64,000 bases of DNA from positions 6,075,574 to 6,139,573 of the forward strand of contig OX419337.1 in NCBI GenBank assembly GCA_948470475.1, read 5' to 3'. The translations under genes and the position numbers were made by a program. Positions 23,289-36,080 of the stretch are shown in pieces. Origin of the DNA: Galaxea fascicularis. Lineage: Eukaryota > Cnidaria > Anthozoa > Scleractinia > Euphylliidae. Numbering within the stretch: the stretch's first letter is position 1; every line of letters starts with the position of its first letter. The notes under the pieces were generated by a model that was not told the DNA's origin, ran no database searches, and worked only from the letters and a program-made list of their open reading frames with translations.

Positions 23289-23773
23289 TAAACTTTGCCT
23301 ATTTCAAAAAGGAACCTAGAAATCATGTCTAAATGCTTCCAAGAACTCCCACAACATGATTTCTATTCTTATTTTAGCTGTGTGCAAGATTTTAGCAAAG
23401 TTGAAATTTTGACCAAAACCCAAAGGGGGACCACATGCTTTTGAGTCAAATTTTGAATTTGGCTTAAACTTTGCCTATCATGTGTAAATGCTTCCAAGAA
23501 CTCCATTTTTGACCAAATTTTTTGACCAATTTTTGAATTTTGACCAAAACCCAAAGGGGGGACCACATGCTTTTGAGTCAAATTTTGAATTTGGCTTAAA
23601 CTTTGCCTATTTCAAAAAGGAACCTAGAAATCATGTGTAAATGTATCCAAGAACTTCCACAAAATGAGTTCTATTCTTATTTGACCTGTGTGCAAGATTT
23701 TAGCAAAGTTGAAATTTTGACCAAAACCCAAAGGGGGGACCACATGCTTTTGAGTCAAATTTTGAATTTGGCT
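23289..23773 (+). repeat. 3-monomer repeat (485 bp), first copy
   Basis: Made of a 176-bp unit (five Gs instead of six in the G run), a 132-bp hybrid unit at 23465-23596 and a 177-bp unit with ACTTCCACAAAATGAG. The hybrid is followed here by a full-length monomer, unlike most other hybrids. A minus-strand frame of 70 codons (23369-23581) is a by-product of the hybrid unit. Confidence 0.87.
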
Positions 23774-24258
23774 TAAACTTTGCCTATTTCAAAAAGGAAC
23801 CTAGAAATCATGTCTAAATGCTTCCAAGAACTCCCACAACATGATTTCTATTCTTATTTTAGCTGTGTGCAAGATTTTAGCAAAGTTGAAATTTTGACCA
23901 AAACCCAAAGGGGGACCACATGCTTTTGAGTCAAATTTTGAATTTGGCTTAAACTTTGCCTATCATGTGTAAATGCTTCCAAGAACTCCATTTTTGACCA
24001 AATTTTTTGACCAATTTTTGAATTTTGACCAAAACCCAAAGGGGGGACCACATGCTTTTGAGTCAAATTTTGAATTTGGCTTAAACTTTGCCTATTTCAA
24101 AAAGGAACCTAGAAATCATGTGTAAATGTATCCAAGAACTTCCACAAAATGAGTTCTATTCTTATTTGACCTGTGTGCAAGATTTTAGCAAAGTTGAAAT
24201 TTTGACCAAAACCCAAAGGGGGGACCACATGCTTTTGAGTCAAATTTTGAATTTGGCT
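23774..24258 (+). repeat. 3-monomer repeat (485 bp), second copy
   Basis: Repeats 23289-23773 at exactly +485 bp, with hybrid unit 23950-24081; I saw no difference between the copies. The unit after 24258 carries TCTAGTC and is not a third copy. Tandem duplication of three monomers is the simplest explanation. Confidence 0.87.
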
Positions 24259-27200
24259 TAAACTTTGCCTATTTCAAAAAGGAACCTAGAAATCATGTCT
24301 AAATGCTTCCAAGAACTCCCACAACATGATTTCTAGTCTTATTTGAGCTGTGTGCAAGATTTTAGCAAAGTTGAAATTTTGACCAAAACCCAAAGGGGGG
24401 ACCACATGCTTTTGAGTCAAATTTTGAATTTGGCTTAAACTTTGCCTATTTCAAAAAGGAACCTAGAAATCATGTGTAAATGCTTCCAAGAACTCCCACA
24501 ACATGATTTCTATTCTTATTTGAGCTGTGTGCAAGATTTTAGCAAAGTTGAAATTTTGACCAAAACCCAAAGGGGGGACCACATGCTTTTGAGTCAAATT
24601 TTGAATTTGGCTTAAACTTTGCCTATTTTAAAAAGGAACCTAGAAATCATGTGTAAATGCTTCCAAGAACTCCCACAACATGATTTCTATTCTTGTTTGA
24701 GCTGTGTGCAAGATTGTAGCAAAGTTGAAATTTTGACCAAAACTCAAAGGGGGGACCACATGCTTTTGAGTCAAATTTTGAATTTGGCTTAAACTTTGCC
24801 TATTTCAAAAAGGAACCTAGAAATCATGTCTAAATGCTTCCAAGAACTCCCACAACATGATTTCTATTCTTATTTTAGCTGTGTGCAAGATTTTAGCAAA
24901 GTTGAAATTTTGACCAAAACCCAAAGGGGGGACCACATGCTTTTGAGTCAAATTTTGAATTTGGCTTAAACTTTGCCTATTTCAAAAAGGAACCTAGAAA
25001 TCATGTGTAAATGTATCCAAGAACTCCCACAACATGATTTCTTTTCTTATTTGAGCAGTGTGCAAAATTTCAGCAAAGTTGAGATTTTGACCAAAACCCA
25101 AAGGGGGGACCACATGCTTTTGAGTCAAATTTTGAATTTTGCTTAAACTTTGCCTATTTCAAAATGGAACCTAGAAATCATGTGTAAATGCTTCCAAGAA
25201 CTCCCACAACATGATTTCTTTTCTTATTTGAGCAGTGTGCAAAATTTCAGCAAAGTTGAAATTTTGACAACAACCTAAAGGGGGGACCACATCCTTTTGA
25301 GTCAAATTTTGAATTTGGCTTAAACTTTGCCTATTTCAAAATGGAACCTAGAATTCATATTTAAATGCTTCCAAAAACTCCCACAACATGATTTCTATTC
25401 TTATTTGAGCTGTGTGCAAGATTTTAGCAAAGTTGAAATTTTGACCAAAACCGAAAGGGGGGACCACATGCTTTTGAGTCAAATTTTTAATTTGGCTTAA
25501 ACTTTTTCTATTTCAAAAAGGAACCTAGAAATCATGTCTAAATGCTTCCAAGAACTCCCACAACATGATTTCTCTTCTTATTTGAGTCGTGTGCAAGATT
25601 GTAGCAAAGTTGAAATTTTGACCAAAACCCAAAGGGGGGACCACATGCTTTTGAGTCAAATTTTGAATTTGGCTTAAACTTTGCCTATTTCAAAAAGGAA
25701 CCTAGAAATCATGTGTAAATGCTTCCAAGAACTCCCACAACATGATTTCTATTCTTATTTGAGCTGTGTGCAAGATTGTAGCAAAGTTGAAATTTTGACC
25801 AAAACCCAAAGGGGGGACCACATGCTTTTGAGTCAAATTTTGAATTTGGCTTAAACTTTGCCTATTTCAAAAAGGAACCTAGAAATCATGTGTCAATGCT
25901 TCCAAGAACTTCCACAACAGGATTTCTAGTCTTATTTGAGCTGTGTGCAAGATTTTAGCAAAGTTGAAATTTTGACCAAAACCCAAAGGGGGGACCACAT
26001 GCTTTTGAGTCAAATTTTGAATTTGGCTTAAACTTTGCCTATTTCAAAAAGGAACCTAGAAATCATGTCTAAATGCTTCCAAGAACTCCCACAACATGAT
26101 TTCTAGTCTTATTTGAGCTGTGTGCAAGATTTTAGCAAAGTTGAAATTTTGACCAAAACCCAAAGGGGGGACCACATGCTTTTGAGTCAAATTTTGAATT
26201 TGGCTTAAACTTTGCCTATTTCAAAAAGGAACCTAGAAATCCTGTGTAAATGCTTCCAAGAACTCCCACAACATGATTTCTATTCTTATTTGAGCTGTGT
26301 GCAAAATTTTAGCAAAGTTGAAATTTTGACCAAAACCCAAAGGGGGGACCACATGCTTTTGAGTCAAATTTTGAATTTGGCTTAAACTTTGCCTATTTCA
26401 AAAAGGAACCTAGAAATCATGTGTAAATGCTTCCAAGAACTCCCACAACATGATTTCTATTCTTATTTGAGCTGTGTGCAAGATTTTAGCAAAGTTGAAA
26501 TTTTGACCAAAACCCAAAGGGGGGACCACATGCTTTTGAGTCAAATTTTGAATTTGGCTTAAACTTTGCCTATTTAAAAAAGGAACCTAGAAATCATGTG
26601 TAAATGCTTCCAAGAACTTCCACAGAAGGATTTCTATTCTTATTTGAGCTGTGTGCAAGATTTTAGCAAAGTTGAAATTTTGACCAAAACCCAAAGGGGG
26701 GACCACATGCTTTTGAGTCAAATTTTGAATTTGGCTTAAACTTTGCCTATTTCAAAAAGGAACCTAGAAATCATGTCTAAATGCTTCCACGAACTCCCAC
26801 AACATGATTTCTATTCTTATTTGAGCTGTGTGCAAGATTTTAGCAAAGTTGAAATTTTGACCAAAACCCAAAGGGGGGACCACATGCTTTTGAGTCAAAT
26901 TTTGAATTTGGCTTAAACTTTGCCTATTTTAAAATGGAACCTAGAAATCATGTTTAAATGCTTCCAAAAACTCCCACAACATGATTTCTATTCTTATTTG
27001 AGCTGTGTGCAAGATTTTAGCAAAGTTGAAATTTTGACCAAAACCCAAAGGGGGGACCACATGCTTTTCAGTCAAATTTTGAATTTGGCTTAAACTTTGC
27101 CTATTTCAAAAAGGAACTTAGAAATCGTGTGTAAATGCTTCCAAGAACTCCCACAACATGATTTCTATTCTTATTTGAGCTGTGTGCAAGATTGTAGCAA

Positions 27201-27798
27201 AGTTGAAATTTTGACCAAAACCCAAAGGGGGGACCACATGCTTTTGAGTCCAATTTTGAATTTGGCTTAAACTTTGCCTATTTCAAAAAGGAACCTAGAA
27301 ATCATGTCTAAATGCTTCCAAGAACTCCCACAACATGATTTCTATTCTTATTTGAGCTGTGTGCAAGATTTTAGCAAAGTTGAAATTTTGACCAAAACCC
27401 AAAGGGGGGACCACATGCTTTTGAGTCAAATTTTGAATTTGGCTTAAACTTTGCCTATTTCAAAAAGGAACCTAGAAATCATGTGTAAATGCTTCCAAGA
27501 ACTCCCACAACATGATTTCTATTCTTATTTGAGCTGTGTGCAAGATTTTAGCAAAGTTGAAATTTTGACCAAAACCCAAAGGGGGGACCACATGCTTTTG
27601 AGTCAAATTTTGAATTTGGCTTAAACTTTGCCTATTTTAAAAAGGAACCTAGAAATCATGTGTAAATGCTTCCAAGAACTCCCACAACATGATTTCTATT
27701 CTTGTTTGAGCTGTGTGCAAGATTGTAGCAAAGTTGAAATTTTGACCAAAACTCAAACGGGGGACCACATGCTTTTGAGTCAAATTTTGAATTTGGCT
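24259..27798 (+). repeat. Mosaic of full-length monomers
   Basis: About twenty full-length units with markers seen elsewhere. The GAGCAGTG pair is near 25010-25300 (with GACAACAACC at 25266, and ATCCTTTTG in place of ATGCTTTTG). A TCTCTTCTT/GAGTCGTG unit lies near 25580 and an ACTTCCACAACAGG unit near 25905. Private changes include CTTCCACGAAC near 26787 and CACAGAAGGATT near 26620. No repeating multi-monomer block was clear to me here, and no gene. Confidence 0.75.
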
Positions 27799-29196
27799 TA
27801 AACTTTGCCTATTTCAAAAAGGAACCTAGAAATCATGTCTAAATGCTTCCAAGAACTCCCACAACATGATTTCTATTCTTATTTTAGCTGTGTGCAAGAT
27901 TTTAGCAAAGTTGAAATTTTGACAAAAACCCAAAGGGGGGACCACATGCTTTTGAGTCAAATTTTGAATTTGGCTTAAACTTTGCCTATCATGTGTAAAT
28001 GCTTCCAAGAACTCCCACAACATGATTTCTATTCTTATTTGAGCTGTGTGCAAGATTGGAGCAAAGTTGAAATTTGACCAAAACCCAAAGGGGGGACCAC
28101 ATGCTTTTGAGTCAAATTTTGAATTTGGCTTAAACTTTGTCTATTTAATTAAAAAAGGAACCTAGAAATCATGTGTAAATGTATCCAAGAACTCCCACAA
28201 CATGAGTTCTATTCTTATGTGACCTGTGTGCAAGATTTTAGGAAAGTTGAAATTTTGACCAAAACTCAAAGGGGGGACCACATGCTTTTGAGTCAAATTT
28301 TGAATTTGGCTTAAACTTTGCCTATTTCAAAAAGGAACCTAGAAATCATGTCTAAATGCTTCCAAGAACTCCCACAACATGATTTCTAGTCTTATTTGAG
28401 CTGTGTGCAAGATTTTAGCAAAGTTGAAATTTTGACCAAAACCCAAAGGGGGGACCACATGCTTTTGAGTCAAATTTTGAATTTGGCTTAAACTTTGCCT
28501 ATTTCAAAAAGGAACCTAGAAATCATGTCTAAATGCTTCCAAGAACTCCCACAACATGATTTCTATTCTTATTTGAGCTGTGTGCAAGATTGTAGCAAAG
28601 TTGAAATTTGGACCAAAACTCAAAGGGGGGACCACATGCTTTTGAGTCAAATTTTGAATTTGGCTTAAACTTTGCCTATTTCAAAAAGGAACCTAGAAAT
28701 CATGTGTAAATGCTTCCAAGAACTCCCACAACATGATTTCTATTTTTATTTGAGCTGTGTGCGAGATTTTAGCAAAGTTGAAATTTTGACCAAAACCCAA
28801 AGGGGGGACCACATGCTTTTGAGTCAAATTTTGAATTTGGCTTAAACTTTGCCTATTTCAAAAAGGAACCTAGAAATCATGTGTAAATGCTTCCAAGAAC
28901 TCCCACAACATGATTTCTATTCTTATTTGAGCTGTGTGCAAGATTTTAGCAAAGTTGAAATTTTGACCAAAACCCAAAGGGGGGACCACATGCTTTTGAG
29001 TCAAATTTTGAATTTGGCTTAAACTTTGCCTATTTTAAAAAGGAACCTAGAAATCATGTGTAAATGCTTCCAAGAACTCCCACAACATGATTTCTATTCT
29101 TGTTTGAGCTGTGTGCAAGATTGTAGCAAAGTTGAAATTTTGACCAAAACTCAAACGGGGGACCACATGCTTTTGAGTCAAATTTTGAATTTGGCT
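27799..29196 (+). repeat. 8-monomer module (1,398 bp), relative of the 17-mer HOR
   Basis: Holds the HOR-like pair of a TTATTTTAGCTG unit and a 155-bp unit (27976-28130). It is four bases longer than the 1,394-bp half-HOR because of an AATT insertion that creates TTAATTAA at 28145-28152. The order of the following units (GAGTTC/GACCTG, TCTAGTC, GAAATTTGGACC) matches the next module and resembles the half-HOR at 5776. Confidence 0.8.
27976..28130 (+). repeat. 155-bp monomer (21-bp deletion)
   Basis: Same deletion as in the HOR copies, but the preceding unit reads CAAATTTTG instead of CAAATCTTG and GACAAAAACC instead of GACCAAAACC, so it is a diverged relative. Confidence 0.88.
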
Positions 29197-30770
29197 TAAA
29201 CTTTGCCTATTTCAAAAAGGAACCTAGAAATCATGTCTAAATGCTTCCAAGAACTCCCACAACATGATTTCTATTCTTATTTTAGCTGTGTGGAAGATTT
29301 TAGCAAAGTTGAAATTTTGACCAAAACCCAAAGGGGGGACCACATGCTTTTGAGTCAAATTTTGAATTTGGCTTAAACTTTGCCTATCATGTGTAAATGC
29401 TTCCAAGAACTCCCACAACATGATTTCTATTCTTATTTGAGCTGTGTGCAAGATTGGAGCAAAGTTGAAATTTGACCAAAACCCAAAGGGGGGACCACAT
29501 GCTTTTCAGTCAAATTTTTAATTTGGCTTAAACTTTGTCTATTTAAAAAAGGAACCTAGAAATCATGTGTAAATGTATCCAAGAACTCCCACAACATGAG
29601 TTCTATTCTTATTTGACCTGTGTGCAAGATTTTAGCAAAGTTGAAATTTTGACCAAAACTCAAAGGGGGGACCACATGCTTTTGAGTCAAATTTTGAATT
29701 TGGCTTAAACTTTGCCTATTTCAAAAAGGAACCTAGAAATCATGTCTAAATGCTTCCAAGAACTCCCACAACATGATTTCTAGTCTTATTTGAGCTGTGT
29801 GCAAGATTTTAGCAAAGTTGAAATTTTGACCAAAACCCAAAGGGGGGACCACATGCTTTTGAGTCAAATTTTGAATTTGGCTTAAACTTTGCCTATTTCA
29901 AAAAGGAACCTAGAAATCATGTCTAAATGCTTCCAAGAACTCCCACAACATGATTTCTATTCTTATTTGAGCTGTGTGCAAGATTGTAGCAAAGTTGAAA
30001 TTTGGACCAAAACTCAAAGGGGGGACCACATGCTTTTGAGTCAAATTTTGAATTTGGCTTAAACTTTGCCTATTTCAAAAAGGAACCTAGAAATCATGTG
30101 TAAATGCTTCCAAGAACTCCCACAACATGATTTCTAGTCTTATTTGAGCTGTGTGCAAGATTTTAGCAAAGTTGAAATTTGGACCAAAACCCAAAGGGGG
30201 GACCACATGCTTTTGAGTCAAATTTTGAATTTGGCTTAAACTTTGCCTATTTCAAAAAGGAACCTAGAAATCATGTGTAAATGCTTCCAAGAACTCCCAC
30301 AACATGATTTCTATTCTTATTTGAGCTGTGTGCAAGATTTTAGCAAAGTTGAAATTTTGACCAAAACCCAAAGGGGGGACCACATGCTTTTGAGTCAAAT
30401 TTTGAATTTGGCTTAAACTTTGCCTATTTCAAAAAGGAACCTAGAAATCATGTGTAAATGCTTCCAAGAACTCCCACAACATGATTTCTATTCTTATTTG
30501 AGCTGTGTGCAAGATTTTAGCAAAGTTGAAATTTTGACCAAAACCCAAAGGGGGGACCACATGCTTTTGAGTCAAATTTTGAATTTGGCTTAAACTTTGC
30601 CTATTTTAAAAAGGAACCTAGAAATCATGTGTAAATGCTTCCAAGAACTCCCACAACATGATTTCTATTCTTGTTTGAGCTGTGTGCAAGATTGTAGCAA
30701 AGTTGAAATTTTGACCAAAACTCAAAGGGGGGACCACATGCTTTTGAGTCAAATTTTGAATTTGGCTTAA
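29197..30770 (+). repeat. 9-monomer module, second relative of the half-HOR
   Basis: Matches 27799-29196 for about 880 bp at +1,398 bp, then has one monomer more: the GTTTGAG-type unit follows the previous one after 1,571 bp (nine monomers less 22 bp). The short unit is at 29374-29528. A 9/8 alternation like that in the 17-mer HOR suggests common ancestry. Confidence 0.75.
29374..29528 (+). repeat. 155-bp monomer (21-bp deletion)
   Basis: Short unit of the 9-monomer module. The unit before it has TGTGTGGAAG, the unit itself GATTGGAG, and its right end reads TTTTCAGTC and ATTTTTAATTTGG, breaking both short dyads. Confidence 0.88.
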
Positions 30771-31359
30771 ACTTTGCCTATTTCAAAAAGGAACCTAGAA
30801 ATCATGTCTAAATGCTTCCAAGAACTCCCACAACATGATTTCTTTTCTTATTTGAGCAGTGTGCAAAATTTCAGCAAAGTTGAAATTTTGACAACAACCT
30901 AAAGGGGGGACCACATGCTTTTGAGTCAAATTTTGAATTTGGCTTAAACTTTGCCTTTTTCAAAATGGAACCTAGAAATCATGTTTAAATGCTTCCAAAA
31001 ACTCCCACAACATGATTTCTATTCTTATTTGAGCTGTGTGCAAGATTTTAGCAAAGTTGAAATTTTGACCAAAACCCAAAGGGGGGACCACATGCTTTTG
31101 AGTCAAATTTTGAATTTGGCTTAAACTTTGCCTATTTCAAAAAGGAACCTAGAAATCATGTGTAAATGCTTCCAAGAACTCCCACAACATGATTTCTATT
31201 TTTATTTGAGCTGTGTGCGAGATTTTAGCAAAGTTGAAATTTTGACCAAAACCCAAAGGGGGGACCACATGCTTTTGAGTCAAATTTTGAATTTGGCTTA
31301 AGCTATGCCTATTTCAAAAAGAAACCTAGAAATCATGTGTAAATGCTTCCAAGAACTCC
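30771..31359 (+). repeat. Full-length monomers with the GAGCAGTG variant
   Basis: About three units. The first carries GAGCAGTG, AAAATTTCAG and GACAACAACC (30890). A later one has TGTGCGAG (near 31216) and a rare GGCTTAAGCTATGCC start (near 31297). No gene. Confidence 0.75.
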
Positions 31360-32900
31360 CACAACATGATTTCTATTCTTATTTGAGCTGTGTGCAAGAT
31401 TTTAGCAAAGTTGAAATTTTGACCAAAACCCAAAGGGGGGACCACATGCTTTTCAGTCAAATTTTGAATTTGGCTTAAACTTTGCCTATTTCAAAAAGGA
31501 ACCTAGAAATCAAGTCTAAATGTATCCAAGAACTCCCACAACATGATTTCTATTCTTATTTGAGCTGTGTGCAAGATTTTAGCAAAGTTGAAATTTTGAC
31601 CAAAACCCAAAGGGGGGACCACATGCTTTTGAGTCAAATTTTGAATTTGGCTTAAACTTTGCCTATTTCAAAAAGGAACCTAGAAATCATGTGTAAATAC
31701 CTTCCAAAAACTCCCACAACATGATTTCTATTCTTATTTGAGCTGTGTGCAAGATTTTAGCAAAGTTGAAATTTTGACCAAAACCCAAAGAGGGGACCAC
31801 ATGCTTTTAAGTCAAATTTTGAATTTGGCTTAAACTTTGCCTATTTCAAAAGGGAACCTAGAAATCATGTGTAAATGCTTCCAAGAACTCCCACAACATG
31901 ATTTCTATTCTTATTTGAGCTGTGTGCAAGATTGTAGCAAAGTTGAAATTTGGACCAAAACCCAAAGGGGGGACCACATGCTTTTGAGTCAAATTTTGAA
32001 TTTGGCTTAAACTTTGCCTATTTCAAAAAGGAACCTAGAAATCATGTGTAAATGCTTCCAACAACTCCCACAACATGATTTCTACTCTTATTTGAGCTGT
32101 GTGCAAGATTGTAGCAAAGTTGAAATTTTGACCAAAACCCAAAGGGGGGACCACATGCTTTTGAGTCAAATTTTGAATTTGGCTTAAACTTTGCCTATTT
32201 CAAAAAGGAACCTAGAAATCATGTCTAAATGTATCCAAGCACTCCCACAACATGATTTCTATTCTTATTTGAGCTGTGTGCAAGATTTTAGCAAAGTTGA
32301 AATTTTGACCAAAACCCAAAGGGGGGACCACATGCTTTTCAGTCAAATTTTGAATTTGGCTTAAACTTTGCCTATTTCAAAAAGGAACCTAGAAATCAAG
32401 TCTAAATGTATCCAAAAACTCCCACAACATGATTTCTATTCTTATTTGAGCTGTGTGCAAGATTTTAGCAAAGTTGAAATTTTGACCAAAACCCAAAGGG
32501 GGGACCACATGCTTTTGAGTCAAATTTTGAATTTGGCTTAAACTTTGCCTATTTCAAAAAGGAACCTAGAAATCATGTGTAAATACCTTCCAAAAACTCC
32601 CACAACATGATTTCTATTCTTATTTGAGCTGTGTGCAAGATTTTAGCAAAGTTGAAATTTTGACCAAAACCCAAAGAGGGGACCACATGCTTTTAAGTCA
32701 AATTTTGAATTTGGCTTAAACTTTGCCTATTTCAAAAAGGAACCTAGAAATCATGTGTAAATGCTTCCAAGAACTCCCACAACATGATTTCTATTCTTAT
32801 TTGAGCTGTGTGCAAGATTGTAGCAAAGTTGAAATTTGGACCAAAACCCAAAGAGGGGACCACATGCTTTTGAGTCAAATTTTGAATTTGGCTTAAACTT
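31360..32900 (+). repeat. 5-monomer repeat (886 bp), nearly two copies
   Basis: The rare AAATACCTTCCAAAAAC variant (one base longer than standard) occurs at 31695 and 32581, 886 bp apart (5 x 177 + 1). Neighbouring units agree too: AATCAAGTC before it, AAAGAGGGG with TTTTAAGTC in it, GAAATTTGGACC after it. The copies differ at several single bases (for example AAGGGGGG and AAGAGGGG in the last unit), so this duplication is older than the 485-bp and 7,902-bp ones. The same pair recurs at 49,940-51,490. Confidence 0.82.
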
Positions 32901-33600
32901 TGCCTATTTCAAAAAGGAACCTAGAAATCATGTCTAAATGCTTCCAAGAACTCCCACAACATGATTTCTATTCTTATTTGAGCTGTGTGCAAGATTTTAG
33001 CAAAGTTGAAATTTTGACCAAAACCCAAAGGGGGGACCACATGCTTTTGAGTCAAATTTTGAATTTGGCTTAAACTTTGCCTATTTCAAAAAGGAACCTA
33101 GAAATCATGTCTAAATGCTTCCAAGAACTCCCACAACATGATTTCTATTCTTATTTGAGCTGTGTGCAAGATTGTAGCAAAGTTGAAATTTGGACCAAAA
33201 CCCAAAGGGGGGACCACATGCTTTTGAGTCAAATTTTGAATTTGGCTTAAACTTTGCCTATTTCAAAAAGGAACCTAGAAATCATGTGTAAATGCTTCCA
33301 AGAACTCCCACAACATGATTTCTAGTCTTATTTGAGCTGTGTGCAAGATTTTAGCAAAGTTGAAATTTGGACCAAAACCCAAAGGGGGGACCACATGCTT
33401 TTGAGTCAAATTTTGAATTTGGCTTAAACTTTGCCTATTTCAAAAAGGAACCTAGATATCATGTGTAAATGCTTCCAAGAACTCCCACAACATGATTTCT
33501 ATTCTTATTTGAGCTGTGTGCAAGATTTTAGCAAAGTTGAAATTTTGACCAAAACCCAAAGGGGGACCACATGCTTTTGAGTCAAATTTTGAATTTGGCT
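32901..33600 (+). repeat. Full-length monomers
   Basis: Four units of standard type, two with GAAATTTGGACC and one with AACCTAGATATC (near 33450). The last has a five-G run. A 91-codon minus-strand frame (33505-33780) starts here only because the next units are short. Confidence 0.75.
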
Positions 33601-33887
33601 TAAACTTTGCCTATCATGTGTAAATGCTTCCAAGAACTCCATTTTTGACCAAATTTTTTGACCAATTTTTGAATTTTGACCAAAACCCAAAGGGGGGACC
33701 ACATGCTTTTGAGTCAAATTTTGAATTTGGCTTAAACTTTGCCTATCATGTGTAAATGCTTCCAAGAACTCCCACAACATGATTTCTATTCTTATTTGAG
33801 CTGTGTGGAAGATTGTAGCGAAGTTGAAATTTGACCAAAACCCAAAGGGGGGACCACATGCTTTTGAGTCAAATTTTGAATTTGGCT
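33601..33887 (+). repeat. Short-unit pair: 132-bp hybrid plus 155-bp monomer
   Basis: Hybrid at 33601-33732, 155-bp unit at 33733-33887 with TGTGTGGAAG and GTAGCGAAG, the latter also seen at 49,100 and 59,940. Confidence 0.9.
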
Positions 33888-35549
33888 TAAACTTTGCCTA
33901 TTTCAAAAAGGAACCTAGAAATCATGTGTAAATGTATCCAAGAACTCCCACAACATGAGTTCTATTCTTATTTGACCTGTGTGCAAGATTTTAGGAAAGT
34001 TGAAATTTTGACCAAAACCCAAAGGGGGGACCACATGCTTTTCAGTCAAATTTTGAATTTGGCTTAAACTTTGCCTATTTCAAAAAGGAACCTAGAAATC
34101 ATGTGTAAATGCTTCCAAGAACTCCCACAACATGATTTCTATTCTTATTTGAGCTGTGTGCAAGATTTTAGCAAAGTTGAAATTTTGACCAAAACCCAAA
34201 GGGGGGACCACATGCTTTTGAGTCAAATTTTGAATTTGGCTTAAACTTTGCCTATTTCAAAAAGGAACCTAGAAATCATGTGTAAATGCTTCCAAGAACT
34301 CCCACAACATGATTTCTATTCTTATTTGAGCTGTGTGCACGATTTTAGCAAAGTTGAAATTTTGACCAAAACCCAAAGGGGGGACCACATGCTTTTGAGT
34401 CAAATTTTGAATTTGGCTTAAACTTTGCCTATTTCAAAAAGGAACCTAGAAATCATGTCTAAATGCTTCCAAGAACTCCCACAACATGATTTCTATTCTT
34501 ATTTGAGCTGTGTGCAAGATTTTAGCAAAGTTGAAATTTTGACCAAAACCCAAAGGGGGGACCACATGCTTTTGAGTCAAATTTTGAATTTGGCTTAAAC
34601 TTTGCCTATTTCAAAAAGGAACCTCGAAATCATGTGTAAATGCTTCCAAGAACTCCCACAACATGATTTCTTTTCTTGTTTGAGCTGTGTGCAAGATTGT
34701 AGCAAAGTTGAAATTTTGACCAAAACCCAAAGGGGGGACCACATGCTTTTGAGTCAAATTTTGAATTTGGCTTAAACTTTGCCTATTTCAAAAAGGAACC
34801 TAGAAATCATGTGTAAATGCTTCCAAGAACTCCCACAACATGATTTCTATTCTTATTTGAGTCGTGTGCAAGATTGTAGCAAAGTTGAAATTTTGACCAA
34901 AACCCAAAGGGGGGACCACATGCTTTTGAGTCAAATTTTGAATTTGGCTTAAACTTTGCCTATTTCAAAAAGGAACCTAGAAATCATGTCTAAATGCTTC
35001 CAAAAACTCCCACAACATGATTTCTATTCTTATTTTAGCTGTGTGCAAGATTTTAGCAAAGTTGAAATTTTGACCAAAACCCAAAGGGGGGACCACATGC
35101 TTTTGAGTCAAATTTTGAATTTGGCTTAAACTTTGCCTATTTCAAAAAGGAACCTAGAAATCATGTGTAAATGCTTCCAAGAACTCCCACAACATGATTT
35201 CTATTCTTATTTGAGCTGTGTGCAAGATTTTAGCAAAGTTAAAATTTTGACCAAAATCCAAAGGGGGGACCACATGCTTTTGAGTCAAATTTTGAATTTG
35301 GCTTAAACTTTGCCTATTTAAAAAAGGAACCTAGAAATCATGTCTAAATGCTTCCAAGAACTCCCACAACATGATTTCTCTTCTTATTTGAGTCGTGTGC
35401 AAGATTGTAGCAAAGTTGAAATTTTGACCAAAACCCAAAGGGGGGACCACATGCTTTTGAGTCAAATTTTGAATTTGGCTTAAACTTTGCCTATTTCAAA
35501 AAGGAACCTAGAAATCATGTGTAAATGCTTCCAAGAACTCCCACAACAT
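33888..35549 (+). repeat. Full-length monomers, source or copy of the 53-54 kb segment
   Basis: About nine units. Markers TTTTCTTGTTTG (34671) and AGTTAAAATTTTGACCAAAAT (about 35237) recur at 53452 and 54018, both 18,781 bp away. One unit has AACCTCGAAATC at about 34622. No gene. Confidence 0.78.
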
Positions 35550-36080
35550 GATTTCTCTTCTTATTTCAGTCGTGTGCAAGATTGTAGCAAAGTTGAAATT
35601 TTGACCAAAACCCAAAGGGGGGACCACATGCTTTTGAGTCAAATTTTGAATTTGGCTTAAACTTTGCCTATTTAAAAAAGGAACCTAGAAATCATGTCTA
35701 AATGCTTCCAAGAATTCCCACAACATGATTTCTCTTCTTATTTGAGTCGTGTGCAAGATTGTAGCAAAGTTGAAATTTTGACCAAAACCCAAAGGGGGGA
35801 CCACATTCTTTTGAGTCAAATTTTGAATTTGGCTTAAACTTTGCCTATTTCAAAAAGGAACCTAGAAATCATGTGTAAATGGATCCAAGAACTCCCACAA
35901 CATGATTTCTATTCTTATTTGAGCTGTGTGCAAGATTTTAGCAAAGTTGAAATTTTGACCAAAACCCAAAGGGAGGACCACATGCTTTTGAGTCAAATTT
36001 TGAATTTGGCTTAAACTTTGTCTATTTCAAAAAGGAACCTAGAAATCATGTGTAAATGCTTCCAAGAACTTCCACAACAG
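35550..36080 (+). repeat. 3-monomer repeat (531 bp), first copy
   Basis: Contains a TTATTTCAGTCG unit, an AGAATTCCC unit with ACATTCTTTT, and a GGATCC unit (35881) with AAAGGGAGG. All recur at +531 bp. Confidence 0.83.

Noticed and set aside
23500..23545. T-rich segment of the hybrid monomer as a transposon remnant or promoter
   Set aside because: It can be explained as three imperfect copies of the monomer's own TTTTGACCAAA part; no target-site duplication or terminal repeats flank it.
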